NCBI GenBank assembly: GCA_964371125.1
Contig: CAYJMY010000151.1
Location: 1-12,342, forward strand
DNA: 12,342 bases
DNA from: DUSC01 sp964371125
GTDB taxonomy: Bacteria > Pseudomonadota > Alphaproteobacteria > Rhizobiales > Rhizobiaceae
Direction: 5' to 3'
Shown: in pieces, positions 5,979-12,342 of the stretch
Position numbering within the stretch: position 1 is the first letter of the stretch
Layout: each line of letters starts with the position of its first letter
Notes under the pieces: model-generated
Told to the model about the DNA's origin: nothing
Seen by the model: the letters and a program-made list of their open reading frames with translations, nothing else
Database searches by the model: none
Position numbers and translations under genes: made by a program

Positions 5979-7339
5979 TTGCCCATCCCCATCAGTACCC
6001 GGTGGATGCTCTCGGCCGCGTCGCGGCCCGCCGCGACCGAGGAGACGGTCAGATCCTCGCGGTCGTCGTTGGTGCAGTCGCCGCCGGCCCAGACCCTGGT
6101 CATCGAGGTACGGCCCTCCCCGTCGACGGCGATGCGGCCGCCGTCGAGCCGGAGCGCGGGGCCGGAACCGTTGAGCGCGGCAGTGTCAAAACTCTGGCCG
6201 ATCGCCTTGAACACCTGGTCGGCGGCGAGGAGCACGGTCTCGCCGGTGCCGGTGAGCCTGCCGTCGCGGAGCGCGGTGTATTCGAGCTCGATGCCGGTGA
6301 CCGTGCCATCTTGGGAGACGACGCGCCTGGGCTGCATCCAGTGGCGGATGGTGACGCCCCTGGCGGCGGCCAGTTCCTGCTCGAATTCGGAGGCGTTCAT
6401 GTGCTCCTTGCCGCGGCGGTAGCAGATCGTCACCTCCTCGGCGCCGAGCAGCTTCGACTGCACGGCGGCGTCGATTGCGGTCATGCCGCCACCGATGACG
6501 ATGATACGGCGGCCGACCGGAAGCGCGGCGAGGTCCGACGCCTGGCGCAGCTCGGCGATGAACTCGACGGCATTGTCGACGCCGGCGGCGTCCTCGCCCT
6601 CGGCGCGCAGCGCATTGACCCCGGCAAGCCCCAGACCGAGGAACACGGCGTCGTAGGCGGCAGTGAGGCTGGAGAGGTGGAGGTCGCGGCCGAGCGCGCG
6701 GCCGTGCTCGATCCGGATGCCGCCGATGGCGGTGACGTAGTCGACCTCGGCCTGGGCGAAGTCGTCCGTCGACTTGTAGGCGGCGATGCCATACTCGTTG
6801 AGGCCGCCGGACTTGGGCTTCGCTTCGAAGACGACGACGTCGTGGCCATGGACCGCCAGCCGGTGCGCGGCGGCCAGGCCCGCCGGGCCGGCGCCGATCA
6901 CGGCGACCTTCTTTCCGGTCGGCGCGGCGCGCTCGTAGAATTGCCTGTTCTGCTTCATCGCCACGTCGGTGGCGTAGCGTTGCAGCTGGCCGATCTTGAC
7001 CGGCTTGCCCTCGGCGACCTCGCGCACGCAAACCTCCTCGCACAACGTCTCGGTCGGGCAGACACGGGCGCACATGCCGCCGAGGATGTTCTGGTCGAAG
7101 ATGGTCCTGGCGGCGCCGAGCGGGTTTCCGGTCGCGATCTGGCGGATGAACAGCGGAATGTCGATCGAAGTCGGGCAGGCCTGCATGCACGGCGCGTCGT
7201 AGCAGAAGTAGCAGCGGTCGGCCTCGACCAGCGCCTCGTGGGCATCGAGCGGCGGATGCAGGTCGGCGAAATTCTCGGCATACTGCTCCGGCGCGAGGCG
7301 GCCAGCAACGATACCGTCCTTGTAGAGACCGTCGGCCAT
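5975..7339 (-). CDS. preT: NAD-dependent dihydropyrimidine dehydrogenase, subunit PreT
   Basis: FAD/NAD(P)H-binding and iron-sulfur subunit that takes electrons from NADH and hands them to PreA. It resembles the N-terminal part of mammalian DPD and the small subunit of glutamate synthase. Residues 40-105 carry the eight cysteines of the N-terminal cluster domain (43, 46, 51, 55, 90, 94, 100, 104). A first dinucleotide fold starts at VAVIGAGPAGLAAA (145-158) and a second at VIGGGMTAID (281-290). The C-terminal FAD signature VWAGGDCTNDD is at 416-426. At 454 residues it is complete (E. coli PreT has about 412). The ATG at 7339 has GGGGA about 7 bases upstream. Its promoter region carries a RutR-like site, so it is probably the first gene of a preT-preA transcript that would cross hicBA antisense. 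Confidence 0.95.
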   Translation of the reverse strand: MADGLYKDGIVAGRLAPEQYAENFADLHPPLDAHEALVEADRCYFCYDAPCMQACPTSIDIPLFIRQIATGNPLGAARTIFDQNILGGMCARVCPTETLCEEVCVREVAEGKPVKIGQLQRYATDVAMKQNRQFYERAAPTGKKVAVIGAGPAGLAAAHRLAVHGHDVVVFEAKPKSGGLNEYGIAAYKSTDDFAQAEVDYVTAIGGIRIEHGRALGRDLHLSSLTAAYDAVFLGLGLAGVNALRAEGEDAAGVDNAVEFIAELRQASDLAALPVGRRIIVIGGGMTAIDAAVQSKLLGAEEVTICYRRGKEHMNASEFEQELAAARGVTIRHWMQPRRVVSQDGTVTGIELEYTALRDGRLTGTGETVLLAADQVFKAIGQSFDTAALNGSGPALRLDGGRIAVDGEGRTSMTRVWAGGDCTNDDREDLTVSSVAAGRDAAESIHRVLMGMGN

Positions 7340-7390
7340 TCCAGTTCCCCAGTGTTGTTGCTTTTTTCGAAGGCTAGCACGTTTTGTTTT

Positions 7391-7406
7391 TTTATCAATC
7401 GGTCAA
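7391..7406 (-). promoter_or_regulatory. RutR-like operator upstream of preT
   Basis: On the minus strand this reads TTGACCGATTGATAAA. The left half is identical to that of the site at 1230 (TTGACCGA) and is likewise preceded by AAATTT. It fits the E. coli RutR consensus at 10-11 of 14 defined positions, with the right half degraded. It lies 52 bases before the preT start. A perfect 8-bp palindrome GACCGGTC (7416-7423) sits next to it and may be a second protein site. Confidence 0.5.
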
Positions 7407-7588
7407 ATTTCATACGACCGGTCTAAGTCGCCGTATTTCTTGACTATTCTTATCATGTATTTACCCGGCAGTCCGCCCGTCGCCGCCCCGCCTTCCGCCA
7501 CCCCCGCGTCACCCGCGCGGCTGCGCTCGACGCCTCTGCCTGGCCCACCTTGCCGCCTTCGCGCTGCATCCCGCCGCGCGGAGGCGGC

Positions 7589-7617
7589 TTGACGTTTGAA
7601 TTGAATTCAATTCAACT
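7589..7617 (+). promoter_or_regulatory. Possible promoter of the tetR-enoyl-CoA hydratase pair, overlapping the operator
   Basis: TTGACG (7589-7594), a 17-base spacer and TCAACT (7612-7617, 3 of 6 to consensus) form a weak promoter. Transcription would begin near 7624, which is the tetR ATG itself. No Shine-Dalgarno sequence precedes that ATG, consistent with a leaderless message. The upstream stretch 7446-7588 is GC-rich and shows no gene or motif. Confidence 0.35.
7596..7615. promoter_or_regulatory. Perfect 20-bp palindrome, likely TetR operator
   Basis: TTGAATTGAATTCAATTCAA is its own reverse complement over all 20 bases. Each half also contains the pentamer TTGAA/TTCAA twice. It ends 8 bases before the tetR ATG and lies in the spacer and -10 of the predicted promoter. 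Such a long AT-only-cored palindrome stands out in this GC-rich sequence and is the expected form of an autoregulatory TetR operator. Confidence 0.72.
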
Positions 7618-7623
7618 GATGCC

Positions 7624-8349
7624 ATGAAACGCGCGGCCCGCTCCCTCCCCGCCGAAAGCATTGCGGCCGCCGCCCCGGCGCCGCGTCGTCCGCGCAAGGC
7701 CGCGTCCGGGGCGCCGGTTACGCCGCAGACGCGCCGCCGGCTGCTTGACGCCACTGCGGCCGAACTCGTCGAGAGCGGAGGGGCGTTTGAGATCGCCGCG
7801 GTGGCCCGCCGCGCCGGCGCCTCGGTCGGCCTGAGCTACCACTATTTCGGCTCGAAGGCCGGGCTGCTCGCCGCGCTCGTCGAGGATTTCTACGACCGCT
7901 ACGACGCCGCCGTCATCGACGCCAACCCGCTGCCGGGCGCGGCCTGGGCCGAGCGCGAGCGGCTGCGCGTCGAGCGGCTGGTCGACTTCATGCTCGCCGA
8001 GCCGCTGGCGCCGCTCGTGCTCACGCGCCTTTCCGCCGAGCCGGAGGTCGCCGCCGTCGAGGCACGGCGGCTGGCGCGGCATCTTTCGCTCGGCGCCGAC
8101 AACATTGCCGGCGCGCAGGCGAAGGGGCAACTGCCGTCGGGACCCGATCCGCGGCTCAGGATCGGCATGATCATGGGCGGCCTGCGCCAGGCCATCGGCC
8201 AGGCGCTCGCCGGACCCGAGGCGTGGTCGCGCGAGGCGCTCGTCGCCGAACTGTGGAGCTTCGTCGCCATGGCCGCCGGTCTGGCGACACCCGACGACGG
8301 AACGCAGGCGTCCGTCCGCAGCAGCCGGCCGCGTATCAGGACACCTTGA
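7624..8349 (+). CDS. TetR-family transcriptional regulator
   Basis: Dimeric DNA-binding repressor of the TetR family. The helix-turn-helix spans about residues 55-76, ending in SVGLSYHYFGSKAGLLAAL, the standard recognition-helix block. The remaining residues to 241 form a helical ligand domain with no recognisable subfamily signature. An Ala/Pro/Arg-rich tail of about 33 residues precedes the DNA-binding domain and is unlike most members; it may add DNA contacts or indicate a later true start, but no other good start is evident. The perfect palindrome ending 8 bases upstream is its probable operator. The downstream enoyl-CoA hydratase begins 17 bases after its stop, so the two likely form an operon and the effector may be an acyl-CoA or related acid (inference). 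Confidence 0.87.
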   Translation: MKRAARSLPAESIAAAAPAPRRPRKAASGAPVTPQTRRRLLDATAAELVESGGAFEIAAVARRAGASVGLSYHYFGSKAGLLAALVEDFYDRYDAAVIDANPLPGAAWAERERLRVERLVDFMLAEPLAPLVLTRLSAEPEVAAVEARRLARHLSLGADNIAGAQAKGQLPSGPDPRLRIGMIMGGLRQAIGQALAGPEAWSREALVAELWSFVAMAAGLATPDDGTQASVRSSRPRIRTP

Positions 8350-8366
8350 ACAGGCGGGAGGACACC

Positions 8367-9173
8367 ATGCCGAAAGCGCTCTACGAAAAGCGCGGCAAGA
8401 TCGCCTATGTCACCTTCAACCGCCCGGAGGCGATGAACGCGATCGACCGCGAGATGCATGAACTCCTGTGGGAGATCTGGCGCGACTTCCGCGACGACGA
8501 CGCGGTCGAGGTGGCGATCCTGACCGGCGCCGGCGACGAGGCCTTCTGCGCCGGGGCGGACCTCAAGTCCCACCTGCCCTACTGGGTGGAGAACGCCGAC
8601 GCGCTGCTGCCGCGCAAGAAGATCGCCGACGGGCTTGGCGGCATCACGCGGGGCCTGCACCGCATCTACAAGCCGATCGTCGCCGCGGTGAACGGCTGGG
8701 CGCTTGCCGGCGGCTTCGAGAACGCGCTCGCCTGTGACATCCGCATCGCCTCCGAGAACGCCCGCTTCGGCTCCTTCGAGGTGCGCCGCGGCTTCCACCA
8801 CGGCGACGGCGGTATCGTGCGGCTGGTCAACACCTGTGGCGCCGGGGTGGCGCTGGAGATGCTCTTGACCGGCGAGGCAATCGATGCCGAGCGCGCGCTC
8901 CGCTGCAACATGGTGTCGCGCGTCGTGCCGCAGGCGAAGCTGATGGAGGAGGCCGAGAAGGTCGCCGCGCAGATCCTGCGCAACGACCAGTGGGCCGTGC
9001 GCTCGGCCAAGGAGACGATCCTCAACGTGATCGGCCGCCCGCTCGACGACCAGCTCGCCTACGAGGCGTTCACCGGCTACTCCGGCGCGGCCAACGCCAC
9101 CGTCAGCGGCCGGCTGGCGGAGTTCTACGACAAGACGGACGAAGGCCGCGCGGGGAAGAGCGGCGAGGCTTGA
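8367..9173 (+). CDS. Enoyl-CoA hydratase/isomerase (crotonase) family protein
   Basis: Crotonase-fold enzyme acting on an acyl-CoA in the cytosol, probably hydration of a 2-enoyl-CoA. Oxyanion-hole motifs are present: FCAGADLKS (60-68) and NGWALAGGFE (109-118). Two acidic residues at the crotonase catalytic positions are kept: Glu118 in GGFENALACD and Glu138 in FGSFEVRRG. The usual stretch with Pro and GGT after Glu138 is replaced by GFHHGDGGIVRLVN, with two His and an Asp, so the substrate may not be a simple fatty acyl-CoA. The ATG at 8367 has a strong GGGAGG about 6 bases upstream, and the length of 268 is normal. It follows the tetR gene by 17 bases. The exact substrate is unknown; hydratase versus isomerase cannot be decided from sequence. 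Confidence 0.88.
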   Translation: MPKALYEKRGKIAYVTFNRPEAMNAIDREMHELLWEIWRDFRDDDAVEVAILTGAGDEAFCAGADLKSHLPYWVENADALLPRKKIADGLGGITRGLHRIYKPIVAAVNGWALAGGFENALACDIRIASENARFGSFEVRRGFHHGDGGIVRLVNTCGAGVALEMLLTGEAIDAERALRCNMVSRVVPQAKLMEEAEKVAAQILRNDQWAVRSAKETILNVIGRPLDDQLAYEAFTGYSGAANATVSGRLAEFYDKTDEGRAGKSGEA

Positions 9174-9179
9174 ACAAGC

Positions 9180-9200
9180 AATATGCATTGAATATGTATT
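9180..9200. promoter_or_regulatory. Tandem 10-bp repeats at the BrnT-like promoter, likely toxin-antitoxin operator
   Basis: AATATGCATT (9180-9189) and AATATGTATT (9191-9200) differ at one base and repeat every 11 bases, about one helical turn. The second also lies in the near-palindrome GAATA-TG-TATTC (9190-9201). They overlap a candidate promoter, TTGAAC (9170-9175), 17 bases, TATGTA (9193-9198). Ribbon-helix-helix antitoxins bind such repeats, so autoregulation by the downstream CopG-like protein is plausible. Confidence 0.5.
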
Positions 9201-9204
9201 CACA

Positions 9205-9474
9205 ATGACGTTCGACTGGAACCCGTCGAAGAACGAAGAGCTTCGAACTCGATATGGGTTTGGCTTCGAACGCCTGCTGGTCGCTTTGGCGGAGGGTGCT
9301 CTGCTGGATGTCCGCGACCATCCGAACCGTGAGAAGTATGCGCACCAGAAGCAGTTTGTTTTGAACGTCGAAAGCTATGGCTGGGTCGTTCCGTTCGTCA
9401 CAGACGGCGAACGCGTGTTTCTGAAGACTTTCTTTCCGAGCAGGGCAGCGACGAAACGTTATCTGGGTGGCTGA
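9205..9474 (+). CDS. BrnT-like toxin of a type II toxin-antitoxin pair (divergent)
   Basis: An 89-residue protein with the outline of BrnT RNase toxins. The N-terminus MTFDWNPSKNEELRTRYGF matches the family opening (F-W-x-x-x-K-N then a helix ending in G-F). A central segment LLDVRDHPNREKYAHQKQFV follows, then two strands VVPFVTDGERVFLKTFFPSRAATKR, where BrnT proteins have the strand-Arg/Ile-Arg-x-x-S-A-R-x-A-x-x-x-E pattern. The match is partial, so the family is moderate in confidence, but the toxin role is supported by the adjoining CopG-like antitoxin gene. The ATG at 9205 lies close to the predicted transcription start with no Shine-Dalgarno, so it may be leaderless. Its codon use (TTT, AAA, GAA) is more AT-leaning than the flanking enzymes. 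Confidence 0.68.
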   Translation: MTFDWNPSKNEELRTRYGFGFERLLVALAEGALLDVRDHPNREKYAHQKQFVLNVESYGWVVPFVTDGERVFLKTFFPSRAATKRYLGG

Positions 9475-9475
9475 A

Positions 9476-9748
9476 ATGGCAAAGGCGAAACTCGACATTA
9501 CCGCCGAAGAAGAGCGCGACCTGATCGAAACCAGCGAGCGCGAGGAGTGGGTTTCGGTCGGCGACATCGAGACCCAGCGTCGCTACTGGCAGGAGCACGC
9601 GCGCGCGTTCCTCGACAACAAGCGGCAGCGCGTCTCGATCATGATCCCGGAGCGCGACCTGGCCCGCCTGAAAGCGAAAGCGGCCGAGCAGGGAATGCCC
9701 TACCAGACGCTCATCAATTCGATCCTGCACAAGTACGTGGAGAGCTGA
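9476..9748 (+). CDS. CopG/BrnA-like ribbon-helix-helix antitoxin
   Basis: Predicted antitoxin and DNA-binding autorepressor for the upstream BrnT-like toxin. The first 50 or so residues are acidic and charged, likely the toxin-wrapping part. The C-terminal 40 residues, beginning at RVSIMIPERDLARLKAKAAE and ending QGMPYQTLINSILHKYVES, show the strand-helix-helix pattern of CopG/BrnA-type ribbon-helix-helix domains. I choose the ATG at 9476, one base after the toxin stop, with GGGTGG just upstream; a GTG at 9467 would overlap the toxin and add three residues. Toxin-first order matches BrnTA loci. The gene ends 11 bases before the convergent dehydrogenase stop. Confidence 0.78.
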   Translation: MAKAKLDITAEEERDLIETSEREEWVSVGDIETQRRYWQEHARAFLDNKRQRVSIMIPERDLARLKAKAAEQGMPYQTLINSILHKYVES

Positions 9749-9759
9749 GCCAGCGTCCC

Positions 9760-12197
9760 CTACCCGCGCATCCGCTCGAAATTGGCGTCGAACAGCGGGG
9801 TTGCCTGGATGCGCGCCCTGTGCCGGCGGCCGAGCAGTTCGATCTCGAAGTCGCCGCTCTCGTCGGCGATCTCCTTCGGCACGTAACCCATGGCGACCGA
9901 CTTGCCGGCATTGTGGGCGAAGCCGCCCGACGTCACCCAGCCGCGCACGGCGCCGCCGAACCAGATCGCCTCGTCGCCGATGACGTCGGCATCGTCGGCC
10001 TCCATGACGAAGGCGCGCAGGCGGAGCTTGCCGCCCGAGGCGCGCTCGGCGAGCGCGCCGGCCTTGCCGATGAAGTCGGCTTCCTTGGAATAGGCGACGA
10101 AACGGTCGAGCCCGGCCTCGAGCGGCCCGTAGATCGGCCGGTACTCGCGCGCCCACGAGCCGTAGTTCTTCTCCAGGCGCAGCGCGTTGAGCGCGCGGTT
10201 GCCGAACAGGCCGATGCCGAATTCGGCGCCGGCGTCCATCAGCGCATGGAAGACGTGACGCTGGTATTCCGGCGCCATCCAGATCTCGTAGCCGAGGTCG
10301 CCCGTATAGCTGACCCGGCCGACCAGGCACGGCGCCATGCCGACATCCATGCGGCGGATCGACATGAACGGGAAGCCGGCGTTGGAGACGTCCTCGCGCG
10401 TCAGCTTCTCGAGCAGCTTCCGTGCGTTCGGCCCGGCGATGGTGAGGCCGGCGAGCGACAGGCCGAGCGCCTCGACCGCAACCGAGCCGTCGGCCGGCAG
10501 GTGCTTCTCGAACCAGCGCATGTGGTACTCTTCGGCGATGCCGGAGCCGGCGACGAACCATTCGTCGACGCCGTCGCGGCCGGCGCCGAGGCTGGCCAGC
10601 GTGAAGTCGCCGATCAGTCTGCCGTCCTCCTTCAGCATCGGGGCGAGCGTCATGCGCCCCTGCTTCGGCAGGCGGCAGGCGAGCAGCCGGTCGAGGAAGG
10701 CAGCCGCGCCGCTGCCCTTCACCCGGTACTTGGCGAAGCCCGAGATCTCCGAGAGGCCGACGCCGCCGCGCACGGTCGCGACCTCCTTCGCCACCTGGGC
10801 GAAGTCGGTCGAGCGCCGCCACGAGAACTCGTCCTTGACGCCTTCGGGAGCGAACCACAGCGGCACCTCGAGCCCGTAGGAAGCGCCCCACTGGGCGCCG
10901 TGCGCCGACAGGAGGTCGTAGACCGGCGTGGTCTTCAGCGGACGCCCGGCCGGCAGTTCCTCGTTGGGGAAGCGGATGGAGAAGCGGCGCGAGTAGTTCT
11001 CGCGCACCTTGGCGTTGGTGTAGCGCATCGACGCCCAGTCGCCGTAGCGGGCGACGTCCATCGCCCAGATGTCGGCGCCGGGGTCGTCGTTGATCATCCA
11101 CTGCGCCAGCGACAGGCCGACGCCGCCGCCCTGGGAGAATCCAGCCATGACGCCGCAGGCGACCCAGAAGCCGGGAAGCCCGCGCACCGGGCCGACCAGC
11201 GGGTTGCCGTCGGGGGCGAAGGTGAAGGGNNNNNNNNNNGCTTGATACCGGTCTTCTGGAAGGCCGGGAAATGGCGGAAGCCGACTTCCAGCGACGGCGC
11301 GATGCGCTCGATGTCGGGCTCGAGCAGCTCGTGGCCGAAGGTCCACGGCGTCGACTGCTCCGACCACGGCTTTCCCGCCTTCTCGTAGGTGCCCATCAGC
11401 ATGCCGCCGCGTTCCTGGCGGAGATAGAGCTCGCCGTCGAAGTCGACCGCGTGGATGACCTCCTTGCCGGTCGAAGCGTTGACCTCGGCGACCTCGGGCA
11501 TGTCCTCGGTGATGAGATACATGTGCTCCATGGCGAGCACCGGCAGTTCCAGCCCGACCATGCGGCCGACCTCGCGCGCCCACAGGCCGCCGGCGTTGAC
11601 GACGTTTTCCGTCACGACCTCGCCCTTGTCGGTGATGACGCGCCACAGGCCGTCCGGCCGGCGCCGGATGTCGACGACGCGGGTGAAACGCTCGACCGAG
11701 GCGCCGAGCTTGCGCGCCGCCTTGGCGTAGGCGTGGGTGACGCCCGACGGATCGAGGTGGCCGTCCTCGGAATTGCGCACCGCGCCGACGAACTGCTTCG
11801 GGTCGAGCAACGGCATCAGCCGGTGCGCCTCCTCGGCGGAGATCTCTTCCAGGTCGAGGCCGAGATAGCGGCCCTTGGCGACGACGCCGCGCAGCCAGTC
11901 CATGCGCGCCTCGGTCGCCGCCAAGAGCACGCCGCCGGTGATGTGCACGCCGGTCGCCTGGCCGGACAGTTCCTCGATCTCCTTGTAGAGCTCGATCGTG
12001 TATTTCTGCAGCTTGGCGACGTTGGGATCGCCGTTGATCGTGTGCATGCCGCCGGCGGCGTGCCACGTCGATCCCGAGGTCAGCTCGTCGCGCTCGAGGA
12101 GCACCACGTCGGTCCAGCCGAAACGGGCGAGATGGAACAGCACCGAACAGCCGACGACACCGCCGCCGATGACCACGACCTGTGCATGCGATTTCAT
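9760..12197 (-). CDS. FAD-dependent dimethylglycine/sarcosine dehydrogenase-like protein with GcvT domain (split by N gap)
   Basis: Large flavoprotein that oxidatively demethylates a glycine-betaine-derived N-methylamino acid (dimethylglycine or sarcosine) and passes the one-carbon unit to folate. The N-terminus carries VVVIGGGVVGCS (7-18) and SGSTWHAAGGMH (41-52), in which His46 is the expected site of covalent FAD. After the gap come PFTFAPDGNPLVGPVRG, the central domain to about residue 450, and a GcvT aminomethyltransferase-like half; LAPMLKEDGRLIGDFTLASL holds the conserved folate-site Asp. The 10 Ns at 11230-11239 put the two halves in different frames, an assembly placeholder effect. 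If 14 bases are really missing, the protein has about 813 residues, normal for the family. The start at 12197 follows AGAGAAA. Substrate choice between dimethylglycine and sarcosine is not resolved. Confidence 0.88.
11230..11239. other. Assembly gap (10 N)
   Basis: Ten unknown bases interrupt the FAD/GcvT-domain gene between ...FQKTGIK and PFTFAPDGN. The run breaks the reading frame artificially. It is a scaffold placeholder, not a biological frameshift. Confidence 0.97.
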
Positions 12198-12342
12198 GAT
12201 TTTCTCTGTCGGTTCAGATGGTTGGAATGAGAAGAAGATTCAGGCCGGAAGGCTGCTGATTCAGTTTCTGAAGGAGGAACGTTCGCCCCCTCCACCGCCT
12301 TCGGCAGTCCCTGCCGGGGCGAGCCACGTGTCTCGCCCGTCC
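12198..12342. other. Intergenic end of window with clustered small stem-loops
   Basis: The 145 bases upstream of the dehydrogenase start hold four short perfect inverted repeats. These are TTCAG/CTGAA (12260-12272), GGAGG/CCTCC (12273-12293), CGGCAG/CTGCCG (12302-12316) and GGGCGAG/CTCGCCC (12317-12338, loop containing CACGTG). None is followed by a T tract, so I do not call a terminator. A minus-strand frame is open through the region and ends in a TGA overlapping the dehydrogenase ATG, but its composition does not look coding. Confidence 0.5.

Noticed and set aside
6002..7426. 474-codon plus-strand ORF opposite preT
   Set aside because: It is an antisense shadow of preT; the real product shows both dinucleotide folds and eight cluster cysteines.
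9547..11388. 613-codon plus-strand ORF opposite the dehydrogenase, crossing the N gap
   Set aside because: It runs through the gap and the antitoxin in another frame and lacks any domain; the minus-strand dehydrogenase explains the region.
11094..12066. Frameshifted or broken dehydrogenase (two overlapping ORFs in different frames)
   Set aside because: The frame change occurs exactly at the 10-N placeholder; both sides are intact family sequence, so there is no evidence for a real frameshift.
12198..12342. Glycine-riboswitch-like leader upstream of the dehydrogenase (minus strand contains GCCGAAGG)
   Set aside because: The other hallmarks, GGAGAG and CUCUCAGGCA, are absent, and the hairpins do not fall in the aptamer order.

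Overview
This window is GC-rich chromosomal DNA with gene content typical of an alphaproteobacterium, most likely of the Hyphomicrobiales (Rhizobiales). Pointers to this are a RutR-type regulator beside a reductive pyrimidine pathway, a dimethylglycine/sarcosine dehydrogenase-like GcvT-family flavoprotein, heavy G/C third-position bias, and long spurious antisense ORFs. The taxonomic call is inference. The sequence holds one 10-base run of N (11230-11239), so it comes from a scaffolded draft assembly.

Layout. Positions 1-1150 (minus) hold most of a class III omega-amino-acid:pyruvate aminotransferase, cut by the left edge. It is divergent from a RutR-like TetR regulator (1391-2029, plus). The shared 240-base intergenic region carries a near-consensus RutR operator. 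Next come an EamA-type exporter (2073-3017, minus) and, divergent from it, an orphan prenyltransferase/squalene-oxidase-repeat-like protein (3178-4026, plus). The two halves of an NAD-dependent dihydropyrimidine dehydrogenase follow on the minus strand: preA (4120-5436) and preT (5975-7339). They are separated by a small hicB-hicA toxin-antitoxin cassette on the opposite strand (5510-5978). The preT promoter region carries a second, weaker RutR-like site. A TetR regulator and an enoyl-CoA hydratase form a plus-strand pair (7624-9173) behind a perfect 20-bp palindrome. A second, BrnT/BrnA-like toxin-antitoxin pair (9205-9748, plus) follows directly. Convergent to it is the long FAD/GcvT-domain dehydrogenase (9760-12197, minus), interrupted by the N gap. 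The last 145 bases show only small stem-loops.

How the genes work together (inference from families and sites). PreT-PreA reduces uracil or thymine to the dihydro form. The dihydropyrimidinase and N-carbamoyl-beta-alanine hydrolase steps are not in the window. The aminotransferase would then turn beta-alanine (or the thymine-derived 3-aminoisobutyrate) into the semialdehyde. RutR senses pyrimidine and probably controls both the aminotransferase/rutR region and preT. The exporter and the prenyltransferase-like gene have no visible link to this pathway.

The most unusual structure is the hicBA cassette lodged antisense between preT and preA. Its predicted promoter overlaps the predicted preA -10, and its last stop codon shares a CTAG with the preT stop. 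I see no clearly new multi-gene system. The best candidates for new biology are this nested arrangement, the divergent BrnT-like pair with helically phased operator-like repeats, and the orphan alpha/alpha-toroid-like protein.
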